Shown: in pieces, positions 49,201-57,695 of the stretch
Layout: the number at the start of each line of letters is the position of its first letter
How positions within the stretch are numbered: position 1 is the first letter of the stretch
NCBI GenBank assembly: GCA_002418725.1
Contig: DIER01000019.1
Coordinates: 28,258-92,257 of the forward strand
Length of the DNA stretch: 64,000 bases
Direction of reading: 5' to 3'
Source: Acholeplasmataceae bacterium UBA5769
Lineage (GTDB): Bacteria; Bacillota_I; Bacilli_A; Acholeplasmatales; Acholeplasmataceae
Position numbers and translations under genes: made by a program
Notes under the pieces: generated by a model
The model's database searches: none
The model's input: the letters and a program-made list of their open reading frames with translations, nothing else
What the model was told of the DNA's origin: nothing

Positions 49201-52200
49201 CAGGGACTTGCGCTGATGATTGATGATTTGAATCAAACGTGGATGTATGAACGCGTCAGTGAACTCATCGGTGGACTCAATCCGGATGCGATTATTCCAG
49301 CATATAACAACTTACAAAATTCATCTTTAATTTCGTTCGGTAACATCACATTAATTAAAGGTGTCATCAGTGAAGCATTACTCAGTGAAGACATTAAGAG
49401 TTTTGGTATTGAAAAACTCAATGGCGCGCAAACATTCTTTGCTGCACCAAACGATTTCCTTGATTTAGATCCACTTTTACTTGATAGTGAAGGTGTTAAA
49501 GGCGATGAAATCGGCAAATTACTCATTTCAATGAAGAGCCTACAATTACCAAATATGGCTGCCCTTTCTTCCTTTGGTCCTGTCATGATGGCAGAGATGG
49601 CGGGTAGAAATGTCAGTGGTGGTATGGATGATTTAGACCGTTTCTTTGATTCGGGTATTCTTTATACATTCTTGGATCGCGTTATCCAACTTGACGATTT
49701 ATCTAGTTTTGTCAACGACGCATTATCAACGGCGTTTGAAGGAGCTAGTGTCACGATTGACATCTCACCTCATCCCGATATTTTAGGTCAAGATGGTATC
49801 GATGAACCGATTGAAGTTGGACGAATTACCAAGAATGAATTTAGAAACATGGTGATTTCTGTAGGTTTAATCTCACCCATCACAGGCATTAGTATTCAAA
49901 CGTTCCCTAAACTCATTGATCCGATGGCAACAGAAGATGATTTTACTACTTTCTTAGCCTCAGATTATATTTACACCATCATTGGCCGTCTTTTCGAAAA
50001 CGAAGCCTTTGGTGACTATGTTGGTGGTTTCCTTTCCGGTGCTTTTGGTGATGGTATCGATTTAGATATGGCATCGCCTAGTGATGCAAAAGGAACAACA
50101 GGTGTTGAAGAAGGCATTATCACAAAACACGAACTCAGACGGATCATGGTTTCATTTAAGCTGATCGGTTTAGATGAAGGCACTGAAAACATTAATGAAG
50201 AAAAGATCTTAAATTTAAAGGGTCAAAATGATGTTTCAGGTGTGGACGACTTTGATCGTTTCATTGAATCAAAATATATCGCCGATAAATTATCGATTAT
50301 TTTAACCTCGGATGCCATCATTGAAATGCTCGCGAATGGAAGATTCGTTCCAGCAGACTTTGTCCTTCCCGTGACTTCTTATACGATCATTGATGGAAGA
50401 AAACGATTAACCAATGAGGAATTTGCTAATATATTCGGTGGTTTAAATGTTTTAGGTATTAAATCATTTAGCGGTGAAACGGTCACGATTGAAACGTTAG
50501 GTGAACTTGAGAGTGAAGAAGTAGATGAACTGCTCACCTCTGATTATCTTTATACGTTCCTCGATTTAATGCTTAAATCAGAAACAAGCTTTACGATTCC
50601 ATCGGCAGCGCTTGAAACCTCAGGTGCATACGATGGTATGGTGAAGAAGAGTGAAATCGCAGATATCTTTGTTGCAGTGAGCATTTTTGGATTAGCAGGA
50701 GGACAACCACCTGCACCAGAAGAGATTACGATTGCACAAATTCAAGATCTATTAGATCAAACCAATTCAGCCATTGTACAAGCATTATTATCAGAGGCTA
50801 TCATCGAGGCTTTAGGTGTTGAAAATATTCCAGATGATGCGTATGAAAGTGCTGGCTTACTCACACAACAAGAACTGGATGCGATTGTGGCTGCGCTAGC
50901 GGTCATTGCAGGAGATCCAAACAAACCAGTAACCGAAGTTGCGGACTCTATTTCAACCTTAACGGTTGGTCAAGTCAATGATCTTGATTTAACAGAAACC
51001 GGTTCGGTTACGATTAAACAGATGATTTCTGATGAGATCATTGCAGCGATTAATGCAAGCAATGTTCCTGAAGAAGCGTATAACCCACTTCATGCAGGTT
51101 CAGGAACTGTGCTTTTAAGCACAACCATGGAAACACCATTACGTCGTTTGTCCGATGCAGAGTTAGCAGAGATTATTGCAGCACTCAATGTTTTAGCAAA
51201 CAATGAACCACTTACTTTAGTGTCTGAAATTTCGATGGATGTGAAGGTAGGGCAAGCGGTTCAGTTAAAGACAAACAATTCCTATTTAATTAGACAATTG
51301 ATTTCAGATAATATCGTTTCAACCTTAGATACACTTGTCGTTATTCCAAATAGTGCGTATATCGATGTTGAAAAGACAAGATTAACCAACACAGAAATTA
51401 ATCAGATGATTGATGCCATGGTTGTTCTTGCTAAAGGCGATTTAGAATTACCTGTCGCAAGCATTACAACAGATGTGAACGTGGGACAAACCCAAGGTTT
51501 AAAGACAAATTCATCCTTAATTATTAGACAGCTTATCACCGATAATATGGTGGATGTTTTAGGTGCTGCCGCGATTCCAGATGATGCATATGACCCACTT
51601 GAACCAACCATGTTAACCGTAGATGAAGTGACTGAAATGATTGATGCACTTTATATCCTTGCCAAAGGTGATAATGACCTACCGGTTGCAAGTGTATCAA
51701 CCGATGTCAACGTGGGACAAGTTCAAGAACTTAACGGTGGAACATCCTTAATTATTAGACAACTGATCACAGATAACATCGTGGATGTCTTAGGAGCAAC
51801 CGTTTCGATTCATCCAGATGCATACGATCCACTACAACCAACAATGTTAACGATAACTGAAATTGATGAAATGGTTGCAGCGATGATTGTTCTTGCGGAT
51901 GGCGATTTAGAGTTACCTGTCGCAAGTATTTCTACCGATGTGAATGTGGGTCAAACCCAAGAACTTAAGGATAGTCAATCCTTGATCATTAGACAACTGA
52001 TTACAGATAACGTTGAAGATGTCTTACTTACAACCGTTGTTTTCCCAACCGATGCCTATGATACTAATTATCCAACAATGCTTACCAGTGCAGAAATCAG
52101 TCAAATGGTTGAAGCTATGGTCGTTTTAGCAAATGGTGATTTATTATTACCTGTCGCAAGTATTTCTACCAATGTGACTGTTGGTCAAACCAAGGGCCTT

Positions 52201-54675
52201 AAGGACAACACATCACTGATCATAAACCAACTGGTATCAGATAAAATTGTTGAAACTTTATCGGTCAGCAATACCATACCAGATAGCGCATACGTGGATC
52301 CTATCACGAAAGTGATTTTAAAGGATTCTGAAATTGATCACATGATTGATGCGCTTGATGTTTTAGCAGATGGCGATGATGATATGCTTGTGAGTGCCGT
52401 TCCAACGGATGTCACAATTGGACAATTAAGATCCTTATCGACATCATCTTCCATCATTATTCAACGTTTAATTACCGATGCCATCGTGGATGCAGTGAAT
52501 CTCATTCACTTCCCAGATACAGCATATGTGGGTGATACCCCAGGGGATCAACTCAAGACACTTGAAATCGAAAACATGATTTTAGCACTTGAAGTTTTAG
52601 CAGGTAGCGTTGAACCAGGTGACAAGGATCATATCAAGGTATCTGCAGTCTCAACAGATGTCACTGTAGGACAGACACAAACCTTGAATCAAAATGAATC
52701 ACTCATCATTAATCAACTTATTTCTGAATCGATTGTAAGCACTTTAACAACCTCAGGTTCAACGATTCCTGATGATGCTTATATCGACCCCATCGATAAG
52801 AAGACATTAACAGCAGATGAAATGACAGAAATGATTGATGCTTTAGTCATCTTAGCAAACGGCAATTTAAATCTACCGGTTGCAAACGTCTCAACCGATG
52901 TGACCGTTGGTCAAACGAAAGATCTTAAAACGAATGCATCTGTGATTATTAGACAGCTTATTAGTGATGCGATTGTGGATTCTGTGGGCTTAACAGCAAC
53001 AATTCCAGCGGATGCGTATACGGATCCGATTGCACAAGAACGTTTGAAAGATAGTGAAATCAACCATATGATCGATGCTCTAGACATTCTAGCCAATGGC
53101 AATGATGCTTTATTGGTTGCTGATGTTTCAACTGATATTACGATTGGACAACTTGATAGTTTAACTTTATCACCATCCATCATTATGCAAAAACTTATCA
53201 CCGATTCGATTGTGGATGCTGTTGGTGCAGATAAGGTTCCAGATGAAGCCTACTTGTCCAATAATTCAGATAATAATCTCAAACCCGAAGAAGTAGGATA
53301 CATGATTGATGCTTTAAGAATTTTAGCCAATGATCCACTCGATCCACCTGCAGTCATTGATGATGTGAAGGTTTCAGCGATTGGTATTGATGTAACTGTT
53401 GGTCAAACGAAAGACCTTAAGACAAATAATTCACTCATCATTAAGCAAGTTATTTCAGATGCGATTGTTGAGATGTTAACAGAAGCTAAGGTTAGAGAAA
53501 CAGCGTATATTACACCAGCTGAAAAAGATCGTTTAACCAATGATGAAATTGGTTATATGATTGATGCACTTGATGTGTTATCTGGTGGTAATGACAATCT
53601 ATTAGTCAGTGCGATTACCGTGAATGAAAATTCATTAAGTATTGCAGATTTACAATTGTTTAGTCCAAACTCCATTATCTTAAATCGTTTGATCAGTAAT
53701 GCGATCATTGATGGTTTAGGAGCCAATGATATTCCTTCTGAATCTTATGAAGATGCAGTGGCTAAGACAGACTTGATTAGACCTGAAATTGATGCGATTT
53801 TATTGGCATTAGAAACCTTAGGTATTGGAACAAGTGGTGCTGGTGGCATCGGTATGGCAGACTTAACGTTTGCAGATTTAGATATCGTGGTTGCGATTGG
53901 TACAACGGATCTTGTGAAGTATCCACTTGGATTCTCACCAATTGTTGTTCATATTCTATCTGCTCCAATGATTTCAGCAGTGACCGATGTGAGAAGTGGA
54001 CACGAATACGGTGTTCCTTCAACCGCATATCGTAATACTATTGACTTGTTGCATGAAGAAATTGAGGGATTGGTCGATGCATTAAAAGTGATTCGTGATG
54101 CTTCAGGAGACCCTCTAAAGGTTGGAAATGATAACCTATCTATCGATCAAATTACCATCAACCCTAATAGTTTTAATGGTGAATTAATCAACAACTTGAT
54201 TGCTCTTGACAAACTCATTGTTTATCGCTTGATTTCTAAGGGTATTAATGAATCTGATCTAGATACTATACCTTCACATGTAACTGATGTTAATGCGAGA
54301 AACTATGATCCATCATTACCGGGTACACCAGAAATCTATGATATCAAGATTGCTGAAATGAGTCATATTGCAGCTTCAATGGAAATCTTAGGTATAGAAT
54401 CTATAACTGAATTAGCATCAATTGATACTTCATATCTCACAGGCTTAACCTCACAAGACATTGAAGATCTAGTTCAAGCAACTGTAGATCCAGAGACGGA
54501 TGCAAATACAATTATTTACTACTTGATTTCTAAGACTGTTGATTCAACAAACACATTGTTCCCTGATGATGATCCAAATTCATATAATCCAACTTATGAT
54601 TACAATTATGTTATGGATAATGATGGTGTTAGAATTAGATTAACAAGAGAAGCAATTGCAAGCGTATTAGAATAA
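46291..54675 (+). CDS. Giant CvpA-like membrane protein with a repeat-built extracellular domain
   Basis: About 2,794 residues. I start at the ATG at 46291, which follows AAAGGCGGA; the earlier TTG lacks a site. Four membrane helices (about residues 4-25, 32-57, 90-125, 175-200) with GFLRGGSKS after the first and WGGFMGATQGVLVAFI near the fourth resemble CvpA. The basic loop 126-170 (KKALLRRQNEK, RKRLKKN) should be cytoplasmic, which puts the huge acidic remainder outside the cell. Residues about 200-1550 show diverged copies of a motif like SDYLYTFLDLML. Residues about 1550-2515 hold 12 regular repeats of 77-94 residues, and more degenerate copies run to the end. No catalytic motif, sortase signal or C-terminal anchor is visible. 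It stands alone between two terminators. A surface, adhesion or structural role is inferred. Confidence 0.6.
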   Translation: MPSLLVLQWGLIGFYVVIYFFIGFLRGGSKSTYFTIVAFITTFISLYLISFISLNLFLSNTFTLVNLLELANSYAGGIIPADVMTYAADPVLAAFAIAVIDLVLRIIGFIILYPLIKGLLTLIIFRPIWSFGIKKALLRRQNEKLEDRSIERGEKQFRPRKRLKKNFFGRFWGGFMGATQGVLVAFITLLPLLIMAGFLTVPGHDEELSQASHTVPLAEGLPGFGGMEGMLDDYLAQIDEMNAQGLGAMVKQITISGKPLDRYIFDRIFTTQVKHEGTTTNINWINELEGILQITRTLYDGKYVENGFKIQDINENTIKDLDVVFNYLKTSDLMAYMIPTASAFGLDMFKDQLPAGITDEMAAQALEGLQGIDWKTEFGNIQAIVNAVLTFGSAEELMNYMADPNLLLDLTPEQGEKLADVIRAFGDMQILELISVAAEYATQMDTLQAQLSWIAEEERQAYLEEKLAFIIDDKTFFNAEFARVALLIEALYSDEFGDVNLRALINVNDVDSFMAAQNEEWIDHLLEKIVDLELLLNAIPFGVDYALYTQVGDLVDQELAGQIETALNEIDWQAEILNVGDIYKDAINIGAAQLLGDNPDYIAYVDQVAQQNMPEVRIIVSRIFEQSALVNAALELAAPLLVDRFVTNQDLAGIVQEALMSDPESGVVDFNVGQEINTILDIVEKIYLFTTASELVNLSGMTTESRLALFAEFGTLTESEFNGLKTAFANLQLLNRVGESGLVYARDIMGISQIYVPETVDLGKDIGSVLGLGYYVAKYTKENKVLFTTYEDIDFAPLFADDTFRSYLLPTLENNHSALLLATLAHNAKIYADNPSFSGYLSIPDDLKNASPESTLWQNELSALLGAIFDIAASFEDSEALTLSYREVITLSQAPTQANIKIITQFADPVKADDAFGSLDSSIILRSSLKKAIDTFGASTGSALNGYEVKTPAIAHDGFMLNEGIFVELIQGLALMIDDLNQTWMYERVSELIGGLNPDAIIPAYNNLQNSSLISFGNITLIKGVISEALLSEDIKSFGIEKLNGAQTFFAAPNDFLDLDPLLLDSEGVKGDEIGKLLISMKSLQLPNMAALSSFGPVMMAEMAGRNVSGGMDDLDRFFDSGILYTFLDRVIQLDDLSSFVNDALSTAFEGASVTIDISPHPDILGQDGIDEPIEVGRITKNEFRNMVISVGLISPITGISIQTFPKLIDPMATEDDFTTFLASDYIYTIIGRLFENEAFGDYVGGFLSGAFGDGIDLDMASPSDAKGTTGVEEGIITKHELRRIMVSFKLIGLDEGTENINEEKILNLKGQNDVSGVDDFDRFIESKYIADKLSIILTSDAIIEMLANGRFVPADFVLPVTSYTIIDGRKRLTNEEFANIFGGLNVLGIKSFSGETVTIETLGELESEEVDELLTSDYLYTFLDLMLKSETSFTIPSAALETSGAYDGMVKKSEIADIFVAVSIFGLAGGQPPAPEEITIAQIQDLLDQTNSAIVQALLSEAIIEALGVENIPDDAYESAGLLTQQELDAIVAALAVIAGDPNKPVTEVADSISTLTVGQVNDLDLTETGSVTIKQMISDEIIAAINASNVPEEAYNPLHAGSGTVLLSTTMETPLRRLSDAELAEIIAALNVLANNEPLTLVSEISMDVKVGQAVQLKTNNSYLIRQLISDNIVSTLDTLVVIPNSAYIDVEKTRLTNTEINQMIDAMVVLAKGDLELPVASITTDVNVGQTQGLKTNSSLIIRQLITDNMVDVLGAAAIPDDAYDPLEPTMLTVDEVTEMIDALYILAKGDNDLPVASVSTDVNVGQVQELNGGTSLIIRQLITDNIVDVLGATVSIHPDAYDPLQPTMLTITEIDEMVAAMIVLADGDLELPVASISTDVNVGQTQELKDSQSLIIRQLITDNVEDVLLTTVVFPTDAYDTNYPTMLTSAEISQMVEAMVVLANGDLLLPVASISTNVTVGQTKGLKDNTSLIINQLVSDKIVETLSVSNTIPDSAYVDPITKVILKDSEIDHMIDALDVLADGDDDMLVSAVPTDVTIGQLRSLSTSSSIIIQRLITDAIVDAVNLIHFPDTAYVGDTPGDQLKTLEIENMILALEVLAGSVEPGDKDHIKVSAVSTDVTVGQTQTLNQNESLIINQLISESIVSTLTTSGSTIPDDAYIDPIDKKTLTADEMTEMIDALVILANGNLNLPVANVSTDVTVGQTKDLKTNASVIIRQLISDAIVDSVGLTATIPADAYTDPIAQERLKDSEINHMIDALDILANGNDALLVADVSTDITIGQLDSLTLSPSIIMQKLITDSIVDAVGADKVPDEAYLSNNSDNNLKPEEVGYMIDALRILANDPLDPPAVIDDVKVSAIGIDVTVGQTKDLKTNNSLIIKQVISDAIVEMLTEAKVRETAYITPAEKDRLTNDEIGYMIDALDVLSGGNDNLLVSAITVNENSLSIADLQLFSPNSIILNRLISNAIIDGLGANDIPSESYEDAVAKTDLIRPEIDAILLALETLGIGTSGAGGIGMADLTFADLDIVVAIGTTDLVKYPLGFSPIVVHILSAPMISAVTDVRSGHEYGVPSTAYRNTIDLLHEEIEGLVDALKVIRDASGDPLKVGNDNLSIDQITINPNSFNGELINNLIALDKLIVYRLISKGINESDLDTIPSHVTDVNARNYDPSLPGTPEIYDIKIAEMSHIAASMEILGIESITELASIDTSYLTGLTSQDIEDLVQATVDPETDANTIIYYLISKTVDSTNTLFPDDDPNSYNPTYDYNYVMDNDGVRIRLTREAIASVLE
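50938..53838 (+). repeat. Array of twelve ~78-residue coding repeats in the giant gene
   Basis: Units start at about 50938, 51220, 51454, 51685, 51919, 52153, 52390, 52639, 52879, 53116, 53371 and 53605. Most are 231-255 bases long; the first is 282. The core reads V(A/S)..STDV.VGQT..L...SLIIRQLI(T/S)D.IVD, then IPDDAY, then a closing helix ..MIDAL.VLA.GD. Units 3-6 are close even at DNA level (shared words such as ATTATTAGACA), so part of the array arose by recent duplication. Before and after it the units are diverged. Confidence 0.85.
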
Positions 54676-54688
54676 CAATTTAATAGAA

Positions 54689-54722
54689 ACAGCCAGAAGG
54701 AATATCCTCCTGGCTTTTCTTT
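54689..54722 (+). terminator. Terminator of the giant gene
   Basis: AGCCAGAAGGA-ATA-TCCTCCTGGCT with one mismatch, followed by a T-rich tract, 15 bases after the stop. Confidence 0.75.
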
Positions 54723-54735
54723 CATTTCTCATATA

Positions 54736-54768
54736 GAAAACCCCCAACATATTTGAGTTGAGGGTTGT
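54736..54768 (-). terminator. Terminator of the DUF5058-M20 operon
   Basis: On the minus strand AACCCTCAA and TTGGGGGTT pair (one G-U) and are followed by TTTTC, right after the peptidase stop. Confidence 0.7.
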
Positions 54769-54772
54769 TCTT

Positions 54773-56200
54773 TTAAAATTGCTCTAATAAATTGATGTAA
54801 AACTGAACACCATGAATAACATTATCAATCGATATATCTTCATCATAACCATGAATCTTAGCTAAATCAGCTTTAGAGACATCCATTGGTGAGAATTTAT
54901 ACACATGATCTGATATGTGATGATAATGTCTTGAATCTGTGGTTGCTACCATCAGATAAGGTGCTACAAGAACTTCAGGCCACGTTTGCAAAATAGCTTT
55001 TCTTACTTTATCAAAAGCATCATCAACGAGACTAACTGGAGTAGCTTCTGAAATCGCGACAGCTTCAACTTTTATCATATCGTCTTTGATAATCTTTTGA
55101 ATTCTCTTTAAGACAACTTCACTTGTTTCTCCCGGTCTTAAACGATAGTTAATACCCATGGTTGCTTCTGAGGGTAAAACATTGATAGCCTGACTTCCTT
55201 CAGCAAGCGTAAATGCTTGAGTCGTTTTAAACATGGCTAAGAACTCACCACCAGAAAGTTTCGCAATAAGCTTAACTAGGGGCATAAATAACCAAAGATT
55301 CGCAAATAACATTTTTATACCAAAAGAAGAAGAATGAGGTGCTAGTGTATTAAAAAGTTGTTTCACAGGTTCTGTCATTTTAAGTTTAAAGCTTTTATGG
55401 TTGTTTAATTTATTCACCGCTTTTGCCAAACGTGTCATCGGTGTTTGTTTAGGAGGTGTTGATGCATGACCACCTTTAGAGGTTGCGGTTAGTTTCACAT
55501 TCATAAATCCTTTTTCTGCAATACCAACAACAGCCACTTTCTCTTTAACCCCTGGAAACATGTTAGAAACAATGGCGCCACCTTCATCAAGCACCATATA
55601 AGGTTTGATGCCACGGCTCTGAAGTGTTTCGACAATAGCCGGTGCAGAGGGACCAAAAATTTCTTCATCACCCGAGAAGGCAAGGTATACATCATGTTTA
55701 AAGACTTTGTTTTTTGAGAGTAAATATTCAACGGATTCCATCACCGCATTTAATGATGATTTTGTATCTAGTGTACCTCTACCATAAACATGTGTGTCAC
55801 TGATATGACCCGAGAAGGCATCTTTTTTCCATCCTTCTTGAACAGGTACCACATCGTAATGTGACATCAAGACGATAGGTTCTTCTGAAGATTCACCCGG
55901 GATTTTAAAAAGCAAGCCTCTTTCAATTTCTTCATAGGTTGCTACGTTTACGATATGTGGATAGCGACTTTGAATGAAAGCTTTAAATTGAATAAACGTT
56001 TCAGGATTTTCCTTTGAGCGATCAACGTGTGAAACGGTTGGAATCTGAATCATTTTCGATAATGATTCAATGGCATGTTGATCATTAATCTCATGCCATT
56101 TTTTCATCTCAGGATAGTCCTTAGCTTTAAATGAGAAGGTCCGATAAAGAACAATGATCACGATGATTGGAATAAGCAGTAATAGATATAACCAAGGCAT
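54773..56200 (-). CDS. Membrane-anchored M20-family peptidase (PM20D1/carboxypeptidase S-like)
   Basis: The protein has 475 residues with an N-terminal membrane helix (about residues 2-20) and an M20 zinc-peptidase domain. Metal and catalytic motifs: VLMSHYDVVPV (first His and Asp), GRGTLDTKS (bridging Asp), FSGDEEIFG (catalytic and metal Glu), VLDEGG, and a late His in TDSRHYHH. The length and the inserted dimerisation domain resemble carboxypeptidase S and PM20D1, which cleave or form N-acyl amino acids and dipeptides. Topology: either face of the membrane is possible, as the helix is flanked by few charges. Its ATG overlaps the TAA of the membrane protein gene upstream by one base (TAATG). 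It probably processes a peptide or acyl-amino acid handled by the two partner membrane proteins. Confidence 0.8.
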   Translation of the reverse strand: MPWLYLLLLIPIIVIIVLYRTFSFKAKDYPEMKKWHEINDQHAIESLSKMIQIPTVSHVDRSKENPETFIQFKAFIQSRYPHIVNVATYEEIERGLLFKIPGESSEEPIVLMSHYDVVPVQEGWKKDAFSGHISDTHVYGRGTLDTKSSLNAVMESVEYLLSKNKVFKHDVYLAFSGDEEIFGPSAPAIVETLQSRGIKPYMVLDEGGAIVSNMFPGVKEKVAVVGIAEKGFMNVKLTATSKGGHASTPPKQTPMTRLAKAVNKLNNHKSFKLKMTEPVKQLFNTLAPHSSSFGIKMLFANLWLFMPLVKLIAKLSGGEFLAMFKTTQAFTLAEGSQAINVLPSEATMGINYRLRPGETSEVVLKRIQKIIKDDMIKVEAVAISEATPVSLVDDAFDKVRKAILQTWPEVLVAPYLMVATTDSRHYHHISDHVYKFSPMDVSKADLAKIHGYDEDISIDNVIHGVQFYINLLEQF

Positions 56201-56859
56201 TAAGAAATCATCCCTTTCTTATAAAGGATGCGTGCAACTAAAATAGAGATAACGACTCCCACAGGAACCATAATGCCTACAAGTCCTGAACTACCAGGTA
56301 CAAATGGGAAGAATATCATCATCACGATAAGTGGTAAAATAGCGATTTTAATGCGTTTCGAAATATAAACAATACCAAGTGCACCAAAAAGCGCAGGAAT
56401 GATATTATCAAAAGCGGGTTTTAATGCAGGTGATTCTAATAAAGGTGTCAGCGGAATAATGAGCAATGCACCCACGAAAATAATGAGTGTCGTGATGATC
56501 GAAGATGATGCAACAGCGAGAGTTGCGATGACATCTCCCTGATCTGTTCCTTTTTCAACACCTAGTGCATCTTGAGCATTAAGCGCTGCAGGAACTTTTA
56601 AACTTGTCAGATTACCCGTGACGAATGCTAAGTAGGTTGAACCTACACCAAGCATAGGCGTAAATGTAAACACTTCAATGGTTGTTACTGGCCAGAAAAT
56701 AATCGCAGTTGCTAAAAAACCTGGAATAAAATGCTCTATAGTTGGCCAAACACCCGTACCTAAACTTAGGATAATGGGAGCACTTAAAAAGAGCAATAAC
56801 GCACCTAACATCCATAAACGTCCTTCAACATGTAGTTGATCTTGATAGCTTCTGTTCAT
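56200..56859 (-). CDS. Multi-pass membrane protein paired with DUF5058-like protein
   Basis: This 219-residue protein has about six hydrophobic segments; Gly and Pro are frequent (GVGSTYLAFVTGNL, VPAALNAQDALG, PFVPGSSGLVG). The last of these motifs suggests a transporter-like re-entrant stretch. I do not recognise a family with certainty. It lies between the DUF5058-like gene (1 base away) and the M20 peptidase gene (1-bp overlap), so the three proteins are made together. It is most simply a subunit of a two-component membrane transporter. The start has only a weak GGGG-type ribosome site, which fits coupling. Confidence 0.55.
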   Translation of the reverse strand: MNRSYQDQLHVEGRLWMLGALLLFLSAPIILSLGTGVWPTIEHFIPGFLATAIIFWPVTTIEVFTFTPMLGVGSTYLAFVTGNLTSLKVPAALNAQDALGVEKGTDQGDVIATLAVASSSIITTLIIFVGALLIIPLTPLLESPALKPAFDNIIPALFGALGIVYISKRIKIAILPLIVMMIFFPFVPGSSGLVGIMVPVGVVISILVARILYKKGMIS

Positions 56860-56860
56860 G

Positions 56861-57595
56861 TTATCTTAACCCCATTCCTGCATAAATAATGGCTAAAGCC
56901 ATAGAGACAATCATTGAAACAGGAAGTGCATAGTTTTTAAGCCATTCCCATTTGTATTTTTTCATTAAGAAACCTAAAACCATAATCAGAATCGCAGAAG
57001 TAGCGAAAACGATGATACCTAAAATAGAAATATAAGCATCTCCAACTTCTGGTGTTTTTGGAGCTAAGATATAACCTGAAAAAGCTGAAATCATCCCAAT
57101 AAAGAGAGCATCCATTAGGATTTGGTTCCATGTTTGATCTTTTTCGCGAAGTTGTTTCATGCCTTTGCTCATACGTTTAAAGAAAAACGGAATGATGACA
57201 AGTGGTGGTAGACATCCCAATGTCATCACCCAAACAGCTGTAATGACCATCTCTTGTGTTAAGACATCACCAATTTGACGACCAAACACCCCATTGATGA
57301 CATTGATCGCTGCAGGTAGTTCATAGGTTACCGCACCTAACGTTGCGAGTCTCATCCCAGCAATCATCGATCCAAATACTTTGGTTAATGCCACAAGTCC
57401 AATAAGAATAGCAACCGATGGTGCTAGCGAAAATACCATCGATGAGGTAACGGTTTGATTCACCTGTTCTTTCGTGAATCCAAGCTCAAAAGCTCTCTTT
57501 CTTGCTTTAAGTAAAGCGAATATAGATTGAACTAAAACGTAAAGAAAAATGATGCTCATTGTGAGATAAACCCACCATGATGTCAAGAACTCCAT
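56861..57595 (-). CDS. DUF5058-family membrane protein
   Basis: About 244 residues from the ATG at 57595, preceded by AAAGGGTGA; the open frame extends 38 codons further but has no ribosome site and overlaps the -10. About six to seven membrane helices. The motif LGFTKEQVNQTVTSSMVFSL, followed by SVAILIGLVAL and the GMRLATLGAVTYELPAA stretch, matches my memory of DUF5058 proteins, which are of unknown function. It is the first gene of a three-gene operon ending in the M20 peptidase. A role in uptake of the substrate or product of that peptidase is plausible. The promoter -10 TATAAT is at 57624-57629 on the minus strand. Confidence 0.6.
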   Translation of the reverse strand: MEFLTSWWVYLTMSIIFLYVLVQSIFALLKARKRAFELGFTKEQVNQTVTSSMVFSLAPSVAILIGLVALTKVFGSMIAGMRLATLGAVTYELPAAINVINGVFGRQIGDVLTQEMVITAVWVMTLGCLPPLVIIPFFFKRMSKGMKQLREKDQTWNQILMDALFIGMISAFSGYILAPKTPEVGDAYISILGIIVFATSAILIMVLGFLMKKYKWEWLKNYALPVSMIVSMALAIIYAGMGLR

Positions 57596-57623
57596 AATAT
57601 CACCCTTTCGTTCGATTAATCTT

Positions 57624-57629
57624 ATTATA
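57624..57629 (-). promoter_or_regulatory. -10 of the DUF5058-M20 operon
   Basis: TATAAT on the minus strand, 28 bases before the ATG of the first gene. No clear -35. Confidence 0.5.
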
Positions 57630-57695
57630 TAAGAAAATACATGTTTGTGTTTCAGCAAAATGAGTGATATAGTGTTAATAAAGAGGTGATATCTT

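Noticed and set aside
50938..53838. CRISPR-like or transposon repeat array
   Set aside because: The periodicity is in the coding frame (units of about 77-94 codons), spacers are absent, and the frame remains open throughout.
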